Shown here: positions 22,609-34,399 of the stretch, piece by piece
Layout of the letters: every line of letters starts with the position of its first letter
Position numbering within the stretch: position 1 is the first letter of the stretch
Assembly: GCF_000801105.2 (NCBI RefSeq)
Contig: NC_079511.1
Coordinates: 19,801,792 to 19,865,791, forward strand
DNA length: 64,000 nt
Reading direction: 5' to 3'
Origin: Raphanus sativus
Lineage: Eukaryota; Streptophyta; Magnoliopsida; Brassicales; Brassicaceae
Notes under the pieces: generated by a model
Told to the model about the DNA's origin: nothing
What the model saw: only the letters and a program-made list of their open reading frames with translations
Databases searched by the model: none
Position numbers and translations under genes: made by a program

Positions 22609-25600
22609 ATGTCGAACAATCTTCCTCAATCCTCTGGTGCCCAGGTGCCCAAACTTACTCCCTTTCATCTATTGATATGTTCTTGCGCCGCCTTAGTTTC
22701 AGTATCATACATGTAGTAATCGTCGGATTTGCATAAGATCTAATAGTAATCTTTACTCATGAGATCTCTCTTTGAGCAGTTTCGGCCGATGGTTCCTGGG
22801 CAGCAATTTGTTCCTGCAGCTTCACAGCCGTTTCATCACCCTTATGGACATGTACCACCAAATGTTCAAAGCCAGCAGCTTTTTCCAGTGAGACCAGGTC
22901 AGCCTGGACAATCACAGCCCAATGCACCTCCACTTGTAGGCTTTGGTACATCTGGACCTCCCTTTTCTTCTTCATATACAGTGAGGCTTCTTCCTTTTTT
23001 TTTTTTGTTTTTTTGGATGGCCGGCTGGATACGTGTATGATTCGTTTTCGCTTTCCTGGATTCTTGATCTTGCAGTTTGCACCAGCATCTTATGGCCAGC
23101 AACAACCACCGTCCTTAGTACAACCAACTCCGCAGATGCATGCATCTGGTAGTGTCCCACCACCAGCGAACTCTTGGCCTGCTCCTGTTGTAAGTCAAAG
23201 TACAACACTTGTTTCCCCTGTTCAGCAGACTAGTCAACAAACACCAGCCACTCCCACAGACCCAGTAAGTGGTTTCGAGAAATATTTTTTGGTGGCTTGT
23301 ATTGATGCGTATTAACTAAGGATCCATCTCTTACTAAACTGTGAAATCGGGTTACGGTTAGTTGTATTGTCATATAGGTTGAGTCTACCCACATATACCT
23401 TTTATTATTTATGGTATTACAACAATTTCCTCCTATTTGAATCGGGTTTTCCCCTACTTAGCAAATGTTAGTTTATAGAGTATATTTTCTCTGAACGTCA
23501 ACTTAGCTCAAGCTCTGATAAGGTTAAAAACATGAACTGCTTCATTTAATCTCTTAAGGATGAATAACAGACACTGAACCTGGAATTCTCAACTTAGAAT
23601 GACCTAGGGTTTTGTTCTGGAGAGCCCAAAATTTCTCTCAAGCTTTTCAAATCGATACCCTAATCTTCCGAACCTTTTCAAGTCATAAGATGCATACTCA
23701 GTCACTGGGTATCTGATGTGGCAATTATTGAAGAACTCTTATCAAACGTTTTCTCTAGTCTCTATGTATGCACCATCTCTTTTATGCGGACCACTCACCT
23801 AACTTATCAGTTTTGTGTTTTTTTTTCTTTATGTGCTTGTTAAATGACAGGGAAGTCTGACTCCGCAATCTGCATCTGACTGGATGGAGCATACATCTGC
23901 TGATGGTAGAAAGTATGTACTGACCTAATCATTAAGATTTAGGCCGATTATCTTCCTTTTTGTCTCTATGGTGTACTGTATGTCTGTGTTCATGCAGTTC
24001 CCGTTACAAATTGATTAGTTTAGTAGGAGATAGCTCCTAGGCTTATCACTTTTTGAACTTTTCATATGGTCATCCGTGCTCTTGATTACTTTTCATGCGG
24101 ATTTTTGTATATTGTTTTGGATCTATGATACCTAAAACTATTTCCAGTCATCTAATGGACACTTATCTTATCTAGGTATTATTATAACAAGCAGACTAAG
24201 CAATCAAGTTGGGAAAAACCTCTTGAACTGATGACACCACTTGAGGTAAGACTTTCATCCTGCCTATCATGGAAGCTTATTAGTGCTTTTTGTTCGTGTG
24301 TCACTTCACTAGTGATGTAAACGGTTGCATGCGCTGTCTGGAAAATGTTGTTCTATTATGTTCTTTACCACTGGTTTGGAAACTCCATGGTGACTTTGGA
24401 GAGATATAACGACTGCTAAGTGCTTATTGGAAGCCAGGCATTTTAACTTTTTTAAAACAGGCAAATATACTTTTGGTATTTTCAGTCAATTGATCTCTTA
24501 GGTGATGCCAGACCATTTTTGCACATATATTAATTTGTTTTTCTTTTCAGTGTGAGATTTGATAAGTTTTCACTTTTAAGTTAGGCTGCAATGGTACTGA
24601 TGCTATCTGTAGGTAAAAAAATTATACACAGGCTGGGGTCAAATTGCAAATTTACCATGCTAGTTGAATAAATTTATTTCTGATCTTATTTTTATTTTTA
24701 AAATAACTTTTGCAAGTCTCTGCCCTCGTTTTCTTTATTAGAATACTAGAACTTCAAAAGTACCCTTACCCTGATCTCTTCAGAGGTATTCTAGTTGTTT
24801 TTGTAGTGAGTATTGTTCTCTCTCTGCTATTTTTTTGATTTACAAGACAATTTTATTTTAACATATGCAAGAAAGATGAGATCTGAATGCTGTCGTGAAG
24901 CTGATGGATAGTTTGGTGTATGTTAAACCAAGTTCATTGATAGACCTGATAAACCCATGTCTTGGAGCCTAAGTTACATGAACTCAGTCTGGTATTTGCT
25001 AATGGCGTGTGGTTGACATGTTCTTATTGCTTCTATGCATTTATAGGAGCACATAGATCTTAACTTTTTCTTCTGTTAGATCTTATTACCTTAGTGACGT
25101 TTTTGGTTTCTGTGGAAATAGTATTGTTTTATACATCAAAATCTATCCTATATATGCATGATTTTGTAGTTTCTCGCAACTTAAATCTCATTTTACAGAG
25201 GGCAGATGCATCCACTGTATGGAAGGAATTTACAACAGCTGAAGGAAGGAAGTGGGTATCTTTAAATTTCATTGGTTTTAATTTCTTGCTTATGCTCTTT
25301 TGTTGCAACTGATTTATTGTTTAAACTCGTGCAGGTATTATTATAACAAGGTTACAAAGGAGTCTAAGTGGACAATTCCGGAAGATTTAAAGGTTTGCCA
25401 ATTTACTTATCTCATATGCAGATATCCCAATGCGGCGCCCTACATTAAACCTGCATTGTTGTTTTGTGCAGTTAGCTCGGGAACAAGCCGAATTAGCTAG
25501 TGCAAAGAGGCCCCATTCCGAACCTGGATCGACCTCTCTATCCCACGTTGCTGCATCCTCATCTGATCTAGCTGTTAGCACTCCTGTGACCGCTAGCATG

Positions 25601-28600
25601 TCTCCAACAATTCCTGCGCATTCTTCAAGTCCTATTCCAGCGGGTTTAGCTGTACCTGTCACCCGTCCTCCCCCTGCTGCTTCTGTTACTCCAAAGTCAG
25701 CTGCAACTAGTGATTCTGAGGCTACTGCAATGTACCATTTTAGTTGGCAAGTTTTGTTTGATGATTATACCTCTTATCACGTCTCTGAATATATCTCGTA
25801 TGCTCTTCTTACTAGGAAAATGGATAATTTACCGTCTCAGGGGGCATATGAATCAAATGATGGAGCGCCCGCACCAAACAATGAGGCATGACTTTACTAT
25901 ACCTTTTTCTATAATGACTTGCCTAGAATCTAATAGTGTAGTCCTATATATTCTGCTTCCCTGCTATCTAATTCAGTTTCATGTATATGGAGGTGAATAG
26001 ATACCTTGTTCAAGTTTTTTAAAAAATTCTTTTTGGTGTTTACTGTACGTGTGGTGATTTGATGGTTCATGAATATTTTAATTCGACCGTTGGACCTTAC
26101 TATGCTTTTCTAATTTCATTGAATGTTTTTGTTAGGTTGATAATAAGGAAATGTCGGTGAATGGAAAATCCAATATGACAGCTGCTGGTGACAAAGCAAA
26201 CGTTGAGGAACCCATGATGTATGCTACTAAGCAGGTATTTTCTTATCCTAATTTTTTCCTGCTGTTATCTGTAGCTTTATGTTTTCACCCATCCGTCTAT
26301 TTTTTTGCACTGTTTTTTTTCTCTCTAGGAGGCTAAAGCTGCTTTCAAGTCTCTTTTGGAATCTGTAAATGTTCAGTCCGACTGGACATGGGAACAGGTA
26401 ACGTGGATGCCATTAATAGATATGACATGTACTCTTTCTCTCCCAGACCATGTAACAGCTCCATTACCGATGTTATCATCTCCTTGTAGACAACTAAAGA
26501 GATTGTTCATGATAAAAGATATGGTGCTTTGAGGACACTCGGTGAGCGGAAACAAGCTTTTAACGAGGTATTTATTTGTTAGGAATCAAGTGCAAATGCA
26601 TTTTAATATCCCTGTCTATAATGTACTGATGTCTTTATTTGTGATGCAATCAACTTTTCACCGGTAGATTTCCAATTTGAGTAGCTTAATTCTTACATCT
26701 GATTGTCAATTCTAATGTGCCAGTATCTCGGTCAAAGGAAAAAAGTGGAAGCTGAGGAAAGGCGATGGAGACAGAAGAAAGCGCGGGAAGAATTTGTCAA
26801 GATGCTAGAGGTATGTACCAAAGGATTCAGAAGTTTGGTGTTTCATCGTTTAGTGTGGTTGATGAGCTGATTTAAGTGTTACGATGGTATTTCTTGACCT
26901 CAGGAGTGTGAAGAATTATCATCATCCCTGAAATGGAGGTTTGGTTCCAGCTAATTAAAGAATCTTGGGTTATTGTCTTTATTGTATGTGTGACGTATGT
27001 GCTAATGGAAACTTTTTCATCACCAGCAAAGCTTTGAGTTTGTTTGAAAATGATGAGCGTTTTAAAGCTGTTGATCGCCCAAGGGATCGTGAAGATCTTT
27101 TTGACAATTATATTGTGGAACTTGAGAGGAAGGTAATTATCTGTGTGTTTTTTTTCAGTTTGGGTGTTTAATAAGATACTTTGCTCTTCTAAATAAATCA
27201 AGTCATGGAAACAAGCATTGAGGTGTTTGACGAATTATAATTATTGCTGGTCATTACCATTTGAATTGTCCTTTTCTACCTTAGAATGATCATAAGAGAC
27301 GTCACATAGTTATGGCAAGCTAATGCTGTTGGTGGTCACTTATATTGGGGCTAAGTAAAGATCTAGTGCGCCAGTGTGATGGCTTTTGAAACTTCAATAG
27401 AGAATAGAATGGGCAAATTCATTTATTTAGATTGACATCAAGGATCCTTTAATCTGCAGGAAAGAGAGAAGGCAGTGGCAGAACATCGGCAGAAGATGGC
27501 AGAATATCGGAAGTTTCTTGAAACCTGTGACTATATCAAAGTACACAACTGTTTGTGTAACCATTCCTGCAAATATTTTTGTTTCATAGACCTTTGCCAT
27601 AATGTCTTTTATAATACGTTTTGAAGGCCAGTACACAATGGCGCAAAATTCAGGATAGACTGGAGGATGATGAAAGAAGCGCATCTCTTGAAAAGATAGA
27701 TCGTTTGATTGGTTTTGAGGTATGTAAATTCATCGAGAAATTCAAATTGCCACAACTGGAATATTTTTCATATTTTTCAAATGTTTGTTATCCCAGGATT
27801 ACATTAATGACCTGGAGAAGGAAGAAGAGGAGCTGAAGAGGGTAGAGAAAGTAAGGTCGATGTTAAGAATTGTAACCTCATATTTGTTCTCGTGAAGTCC
27901 AAAGCTAATTCTTTCATTTTCATGTGGAGCTAGGAACATGTTAGGCGGGCTGAGAGAAAAAACCGTGATGCATTTCGTACACTATTGGAAGAACATGTCG
28001 CTGCTGGCATCCTTACAGCCAAGACGTATTGGTTGGAGTATTGCATTGAGGTTCACAACCAATTTTATATCTTTGTGGGAAAAATTATGTTGGATTCTTT
28101 TACTCAGTTATTATTTTTTGTACAGGTAAGAGACTTGCCTCAATACCAAGCTGTTGCATCTAATTTGTCTGGCTCAACTCCGAAAGACTTATTCGAAGAT
28201 ATCACGGAAGAATTAGAGAAGCAGGTAGTTTGGAGTAGATATAGTATACTATTCTAGCTTTGCGTGAATCTGATAGTTGGGAAAATAAGCTATTTTTTTA
28301 ATGGACAGTATCACGAGGACAAGAGTCGCGTAAAGGATGCGATGAAGTCAAGGAAGGCAAGTAAAAAATATAGCTAGCATTTTTGCTTGTTCTTATGCCA
28401 AACTTTTCTTTAATTCATTTCTCTAATAGGTTTCCATGGTAGCCTCATGGATGTTTGAAGATTTTAAATCTGCTCTTTCAGAAGATCTCAGTTCTCAGCC
28501 AATATCAGACATAAATTTAAAGGTACTGGCTCAAACTTCTGCTTCTCTCTGTAGTCAATGAGTTTAACTTGTTGTTCATGGCATGCTTTAACCCATCACA

Positions 28601-29807
28601 CCTTCAGTGCGTTATTTCGCAACTACTCGTTGACGAGATTTATGTAAACATTTTTGAGTTAATACTCGTTGAAGTTTTTTTTCTCGAGTACAACAAGTAT
28701 TTGTGAAGGTACTCTTTGAAAGCTCAGTTGAATAGGCTCTAATGTGTCTATTTCAGCTTATATATAATGACATGGTTGAGAGGATGAAGGAAAAAGAAGA
28801 AAAAGAAGCCAGAAAGCTTCAGCGTTTGGCTGAAGAATTTACCAATCTCTTGCGCACTTTCAAGGTATATCTTATCCATGGTGACTTACTTTTCTTTGAG
28901 TTCTCTAGGACGTTTAAACATAAATTTATTTCTGTTAGGAAATAACCGCAGCATCAAATTGGGAAGATGTCAAACAACTAGTCGAAGAAAGTCAAGAGTA
29001 CAGGTAAATAGTTTCTTGCTTCAGAACAAGAATCTTCATAGCTCTTAACAAACACCTTGAATAAAAGAATAAAAAGGTCCTATTTCGAATTTCTTCAGAT
29101 CGATTGGAGATGATAATGTTAGCAGAGGGCTTTTTGAGGAATACATAGCGAGCTTACAGGAAAAGGCAAAGGAGAAGGAGCGTAAGCGTGATGAGGAAAA
29201 GGTAATGTAAATTCTTATATAATCTTTTATGTTGAAAGTAGGTGTCTAAGATTTTTACTGTTGTGGAAGTTTCAGAGTAGGAAAGAGAAGGATAGGGAGG
29301 AGAAAGAAAAGCGGAAAGACAAGGAGAAGGAGAGAAGGGAAAAGGAAAGAGAACGCGAAAAAGAGAGGAGTAGCAAAAGGGAGGAATCGGATGGTGATAC
29401 CGTAGATGTGAGTGAAGGTCACAAAGAGGAGAAAAGAAAAGGAAAAGACCGAGACAGGAAACATAGGAGACGCCATCACAATTCTGATGAAGATGTCAGT
29501 TCTGATAGGGATGACAGAGAGGAGTCGAAGAAGTCATCATCCCGTAAACATGGTAGTAATGATCGCAAAAAATCAAGAAAGGTACTTCCTCTCGACTTAA
29601 GTTCTGACTCAGCTAAGCTTCAAATTTGACAAGATGTTTAAAATTTAAGAGAGATGGTTTTCCTGGCAGCACGCAAACACGCCAGAATCAGACAGTGAAA
29701 GTCGGCATAAAAGACAGAAGAAAGAGCAGCGTGAGAGTAGTCGTCGAGGTGGTAATGATGAGTTAGAAGATGGAGAAGTTGGGGAAGATGGCGAAATCAA
29801 ACTTTAA
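22609..29807 (+). CDS. PRP40A: Pre-mRNA-processing protein 40A (27 exons)
   Basis: Splicing factor of the U1 snRNP that binds the C-terminal tail of RNA polymerase II and bridges splice sites. Splicing by eye gives 2778 nt (925 aa) in one unbroken frame. Order: Pro/Gln-rich N-terminus; two WW domains (about residues 147-178 and 190-221, both with GRKYYYNK); a Ser/Pro linker; six FF-type repeats (about 367-770, the first from [13 protein letters not shown]); then a charged Lys/Glu/Arg tail. Exons: 22609-22644, 22780-22980, 23076-23264, 23851-23912, 24176-24245, 25199-25251, 25335-25392, 25472-25731, 25816-25885, 26136-26234, 26329-26397, 26490-26567, 26724-26810, 26904-26938, 27027-27132, 27460-27540, 27627-27719, 27797-27850, 27934-28050, 28126-28224, 28309-28356, 28430-28522, 28757-28864, 28939-29003, 29099-29201, 29276-29581, 29670-29807. 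The ATG was chosen because [12 protein letters not shown] matches the family start. Two introns use GC donors. The N-terminus appears about 30 residues shorter than Arabidopsis PRP40A as I recall it. Confidence 0.95.
25732..25815 (+). other. 84-nt in-frame, stop-free intron of PRP40A
   Basis: A GT-AG intron between codon parts AT and G. Its length is a multiple of three and it contains no stop in the gene's frame, so retention would add 28 residues ([20 protein letters not shown]...) to the linker before the FF domains without breaking the protein. Spliced joining ([11 protein letters not shown]) fits the family better. Confidence 0.75.
25886..26135 (+). other. GC-AG intron of PRP40A (first)
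   Basis: The frame runs ...APAPNNE to GAG at 25885, followed by gcatga; no GT donor keeps the frame. The acceptor is ttgttag before GTTGATAATAAG (VDNKEM). The reading frame on both sides is complete and matches the family, so a GC donor is the simplest reading. Confidence 0.75.
28357..28429 (+). other. GC-AG intron of PRP40A (second)
   Basis: Exon 21 ends KSRK with AAG at 28354-28356, followed by gcaagt, a consensus GC donor; the acceptor is ctaatag at 28429 before GTTTCCATGGTA (VSMVA). The intron is 73 nt. Confidence 0.85.
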
Positions 29808-30469
29808 TCGCTGAGAAGTGGGTAATAACATTTCTTTCTTCATCTGAAACATTTGTACTTCTTTTAGAGACTTTTACTACCAATGATTAATCTTTACGCA
29901 CTATAGCGGTAGTTTTCTTTCTTTTTCGTTTCTTTAATAATCGGATATAATGTTCCTAAGGAAGACGGGGTTCGAAAGCATTTATTATCTGTTTACTTTT
30001 ATTTTGACATTGAGTTTATCGTTAAAAGCTATCTCGGCAAAAAGGACCTATTGGTGAAAACAACATTATGCTTCTTCTGCGCCATCCGGGTCTCCATTCC
30101 TTGCAATGCAGGAGTGGTATCTATGATCAGTGGTTACACTCTGCAATCCTCAGAGTAGATCGCTGGCTCTGCATAAAATGAATAAGGCTCCACAATTCAT
30201 ATAGCCATTGATCAACGATGTGCCTATATAAACTTCAGCAAACTAGTTGGTGGTGCATACCCTCTTCTGTGTACTAGCACTTCGTTTGCACCAGTGGGAT
30301 TAGCCTTATTAGGGAAGTTGATATCAAACCAGATTGGTGCATTCTCTGCTTTTTTTTTTTAGACCTGCAGCTGGAGCTAATTTTGATCTTCTAAAACATC
30401 AATGAGTTTCTAACTTCCAAATATGCTGTAGGATTCATGAGAATTATATGTAAAATATAAACAGAGTTT
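29808..30469. other. PRP40A 3' UTR and unassigned sequence
   Basis: The first about 200 bases are presumably the 3' UTR. From about 30040 to 30380 the minus strand has short coding-like pieces (APIWFDINFPNKANPTGANE, HRRGYAPPTS) that I cannot assign to a family. Confidence 0.35.
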
Positions 30470-30475
30470 GTGGTA

Positions 30476-31260
30476 AGTCCCAAAGATGATAGCAGTAGTT
30501 TGGTAACCTTCCAAATTTTATCTATGAAAACAATCTATGACATAGTTTCCCTGCCAACTCAACACAACTTGCAGATCGAATCCACTTGGATGCCTCGTAG
30601 TATCAACTGGTTTGAGGATCGCCAATGCTCTTCACACAAAATGTCGAATTTTTGGCAGTCTGAAGTTTCAATTACTCCATAGCTTTCATTCAGCCAGAGA
30701 GATACTATTAATTAAGTGATAATTGTAGGTTTTGGATGGTGTCCAGTAATCTATAACCACTTTGAGAAGAGTAGACTCTGTTCCTAGTGAAGCTCCATGA
30801 AAATTGTTTGTGACATTCAGTTTTCAGGCTTAAAACGACAGTAGCATCTTCCTCTATATCTCACTATCGACACATTCCAGAGATCCGTATTAGAAACTAG
30901 AACCTCCAAGACATAAGAGAAAATCAACAGAAGCGTTTGGGTGGTACATCGATTACGTACCTAGGAATGAGGTCTATGTACCAGTTGTCTGTCCAAACCT
31001 TTGTCGAATTGCCATCCCCAATTTTTATAACCATCTCTTTGTCCAACATATCTATTTCATGGAAAATGCTTCTCCACGTGAATGATGGTCTTGTGCCTAA
31101 GCCACAATCCATAAATGATCCAATCTTCCAGTACTTACATTTCAATACCCTGACGACTAAAGAGTTAGTATTATGTAGAATACGAGAGCCCACCACACGA
31201 AGGTTGAATATACAGAAATTGCTACGTTCATGTGGATTTTCCAGCACACGTGTAACAAAA
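30476..31260 (-). pseudogene. L1-type LINE ORF2 remnant
   Basis: Minus-strand frames give VVRVLKCKYWKIGSFMDCGL, TRPSFTWRSIFHEIDMLDKE and KIGDGNSTKVWTDNWYIDL (31220-30930), typical of the region after the reverse transcriptase in plant L1 ORF2. Further left come LPKIRHFV and later LSWQGNYVIDCFHR (about 30680-30490), the zf-RVT region, with stops and frame changes. No reverse transcriptase motif remains. Confidence 0.75.
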
Positions 31261-31416
31261 AAAAGTAAATTGGGATTAAAAATTACGCTGTCAACAACCA
31301 TTAAAAATGAGAGAAATTAGACTTTATGTATACGTTGAAAATAATATTTAGATAACAAACACTGTTATACCTACCAACTAAAGAGTAAATGCTACAAATG
31401 ACTTAAATTTTAAACA

Positions 31417-32365
31417 TCTATCTTATTAAAGTAGAAGTACTTTAAGCTTTTGTTTGGTAATAGGGATATGAGTTTAGAAAAATTAAATTTTGTTTGGTAA
31501 CAAAGATAGTAGAGAATTTTGTATTTTCCTTATTTAAATGATAGATTTAAGTATTTAATGTTTTTTCCTAATTTAAATAATAGATTTCTTTAGTAGAATG
31601 AATCTTAACCAAAATAAATTTTCTTATAAATTTTTTTGTTAACATTAAATATTTTCAATACTTATTAATAAAAATAATAAAATAAAAATCACACATCAAA
31701 ATCAATTTATATATCATATAAATAAAATATAAAATATTTTATTTATAAATTGTTAGTATAACACTTTTATAATATAAGTCCAATTAGTTATAAATATTAG
31801 ATTTTTATATGATACACTATGATATAATAGACGACTAAAATCATATAATATAATTATTTAAAGTAATAAATATTTTTTTTTTTGTTTTAAAATGTTATAC
31901 TAACAATTATGTAATACATATTAATTTTTTTATATATATATATATATATATATAGATATTATCATTAGAACAAAGAAAAAATTTGAAGTGAAAGCAAATA
32001 TTTATACAGCCACGGGTCAAACTATAGAAATAAACAACAATGGCGTAAGATTTTTTTTTAACAAATTTATTTTAATTTCAAATATGTTTACATATTTTAT
32101 TTATTTATAAATTATTTTATTTTTTATTAATAATGCTAAGATTTTAGAATTTGAAAAAATTATGACCCATCTCTATATTATTTTAATTCGGAATTTAAAA
32201 TTTATATCAAAATATTTTTTTAAACTTTTAATTTTTATTATAACTACAAATGTTAATTTTCAATCTAAATTTATGTTTAAATATTATAAATATATCATTT
32301 ATAAATAAAAAAAAAACTAAAAACATAAAATAAATACCCGCCCGGTTGGGCGGGTCAAGATCTAG
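31417..32365 (+). mobile_element. 949-bp non-autonomous Helitron
   Basis: Begins TCTATCTTATTAAAGTAGAAG after host A (31416) and ends with hairpin cccgcccggttgggcggg (32338-32355), a short spacer and CTAG (32362-32365) before host T. This is the cleanest Helitron in the window. The body is AT-rich and non-coding with a (TA)n run near 31930-31955. Confidence 0.85.
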
Positions 32366-32512
32366 TGTCTTATTAAAAATGGCTCCAACTATATGTCTTT
32401 TGTTATTTAAAACAATAAAGCCAAAAGTGTCTCTCTTCACCTTCTCAAACCCTTTCAAGAAGTAAAAATGGCTCCGATTTTATGTCTTTTGTTCTTATAC
32501 ACTGATTTATTG
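32366..32512. other. Short unique-looking gap
   Basis: Between the Helitron and the composite LTR element. A phrase aaatggctcc...tatgtcttttgtt occurs twice (about 32378-32406 and 32467-32492), a local imperfect duplication. No gene. Confidence 0.5.
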
Positions 32513-32517
32513 GATTT
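32513..32517. repeat. Left target-site duplication gattt
   Basis: The five bases before the first LTR equal those after the last LTR (48163-48167). Confidence 0.75.
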
Positions 32518-32766
32518 TGTTATGAATATTGTGTGATATCTATTATGGAATGTTCTAGATTTACTTGTTCCCTACTCCAACTTACTTGTTCCCTACTCCA
32601 AGTTATTAGACTTTGTCTCCAAGTTATGTAATCCTATATAAGAAACTCATTACTCATGGAATAATAACAATTCATTCATCTCTAAGTCATACGACTCTCT
32701 CTCTCTCTCTCTCTCTCTCTTTTTAGTTCGATCTATTTCTAAGACAAGAACACTAGGATTAGAACA
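32518..32766 (+). repeat. Outer 5' LTR (L1)
   Basis: Starts TGTTATGAATATTGTGTGAT and ends ggattagaaca. Contains a duplicated cttgttccctactccaa, a tatataag TATA-like box and a long (CT)n run (32693-32721) that differs in length among the three LTRs. A primer site-like ttatcagcacgag follows. Confidence 0.9.
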
Positions 32767-33155
32767 CGTTATCAGCACGAGACTCTAAACCCTAACTAAA
32801 ATCCGGCGACCACAAAAACCCTAATTTCGGCCGCAACTTCAAACCGCCGTATCTCCCTAACAGTGAGGATCCAGACGACGAGCCACCCACCAAACTGAAG
32901 CTCTTGACGAGGCGAATCCAGCGCCGCAGACCACGCAGTGATCGGACTCCAGACGCGCCGTCACCTTCCAGTGCAAGCCGCGCCGTCAACAAACTCGGAG
33001 ATCATCCCAAACCCTAGCCGCCACTTCCTCTCTCTAGATCTTCTTACATCCGATTTTCTTTAATCTTGATACTAATTCAACTTTGAATATTTCTTTGTTG
33101 AATAATTAAGGTTTCTAAGAGAGGAACCAAGGAGAAAAGATCGGCAAAGATTAAG
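32767..33155 (+). other. Leader copy A, intron removed
   Basis: Primer site then untranslated leader ending ...ggcaaagattaag, joined directly to the gag start. Copy C has a 1201-bp intron at exactly this join (39020-40220). Confidence 0.8.
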
Positions 33156-33381
33156 ATATCGAGACTCCATCACTCGGATTACCCAGCCCTTGATCTCAAT
33201 GGAGACAATTACCTTGATTGGGCGATGAACACTTCAGCCGATTTAAAGTCTAAAAGACTTGGGAAGTGTATCAAATACGGCAATGATACCCTTGCATATG
33301 AAAGGCGTAGAGCTGTTTTGATAATGAGAAAGCATCTCGTGAAGGATCTGTATGATGAGTGCAGTTACATCAACGATCCTT
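33156..33381 (+). pseudogene. gag 5' fragment, copy A
   Basis: Encodes SRLHHSDYPALDLNGDNYLD and on to DECSYINDP, about 75 codons. The start codon is ATA instead of ATG. It ends at the fold-back junction within GATCCTT, after which the sequence reads back on the other strand. Confidence 0.85.
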
Positions 33382-33567
33382 CACGAGATGCTTTCTCATT
33401 ATCAAAATAGCTCTACGCCTTTCATATGCAAGGGTATCATTGCCGTATTTGATACACTTCCCAAGTCCTTTAGACTTTAAATCGGCTGAAGTGTTCATCG
33501 CCCAATCAAGGTAATTGTCTCCATTGAGATCAAGGGCTGTGTAATCCGAGTGATGGAGTCACGACAT
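33375..33567 (-). pseudogene. gag 5' fragment, copy B (inverted)
   Basis: Reverse copy of the same gag start, with intact ATG at 33567 and a stop created where copy A has AGCTGTTTTG (here agctattttg on the minus strand). It forms an immediate hairpin with copy A, with a loop of about 20 bases. Confidence 0.85.
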
Positions 33568-33943
33568 CTTAATCTTTGCCGATCTTTTCTCCTTGGTTCC
33601 TCTCTTAGAAACCTTAATTATTCAACAAAGAAATATTCAAAGTTGAATTAGTATCAAGATTAAAGAAAATCGGATGTAAGAAGATCTAGAGAGAGGAAGT
33701 GGCGGCTAGGGTTTTGGGATGATCTCCGAGTTTGTTGACGGCGCGGCTTGCACTGGAAGGTGACGGCGCGTCTGGAGTCCGATCACTGCGTGGTCTGCGG
33801 CGGTGGATTTGCCTCGTCAAGAGCTTCAGTTTGGTGGGTGGCTCGTCGTCTGGATCCTCACGGTTAGGGATATATGGCGGTTTGAAGTTGCGGCCGAAAT
33901 TAGGATTTTTGTGGTCGCCGGATTTTAGTTAGGGTTTAGAGTC
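33568..33943 (-). other. Leader copy B, inverted, intron removed
   Basis: Reverse of the leader, again joined at aagattaag to ATG without the intron. Between it and the LTR, the primer site is missing: the LTR end gaaca is followed by tgtt and then gactctaaaccc. Confidence 0.8.
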
Positions 33944-33947
33944 AACA

Positions 33948-34175
33948 TGTTCTAATCCTAGTGTTCTTGTCTTAGAAATATCAAAGACAAGAGGCTCCTT
34001 ATATATGGAGTTTAGACCGTCTATTACAAGTCTCATAAGCAATGTGGGACTCTCTTAAACATTAAGAGAAATCGCCATCATTAAACTAAAATAAGACAAG
34101 GCCCAGTCCACATAAGGATGACCGGTTTAATACAAAGTCGGTTATAAGCATTCTTAAACCGGATGGTTTACAACA
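33948..34175 (-). repeat. Inverted LTR with a different U3
   Basis: On the minus strand it starts TGTTGTAAACCATCCGG after a ggggggag polypurine tract and ends ...aacactaggattagaaca. Only the last about 35 bases match the other LTRs; the U3 and TATA part (ccatatataagg) are of another subfamily. 228 bp. Confidence 0.8.
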
Positions 34176-34399
34176 CTCCCCCCGAATGCCATAACCATCT
34201 AGGGCTTGTAATGCGTTTGGTATACTGCCTCGTTAAAACCTTTCCATGGTAAACCCAAAAACCCAATGTGGTAAAACGGGAAGCCATGGATAGGAAAAAG
34301 AGTACAACCGCATTACTCCCCCTGAAGTGAACATCACTGAAGGTCTCTCAGTGATCGCATACCAATCTGCTGCATAAGCTTCCTGAACGTGCATGTTGG

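Noticed and set aside
32792..33932. 66-codon frames LARLALEGDGASGV-type at three places
   Set aside because: They read the untranslated leader in antisense; they recur only because the leader recurs.
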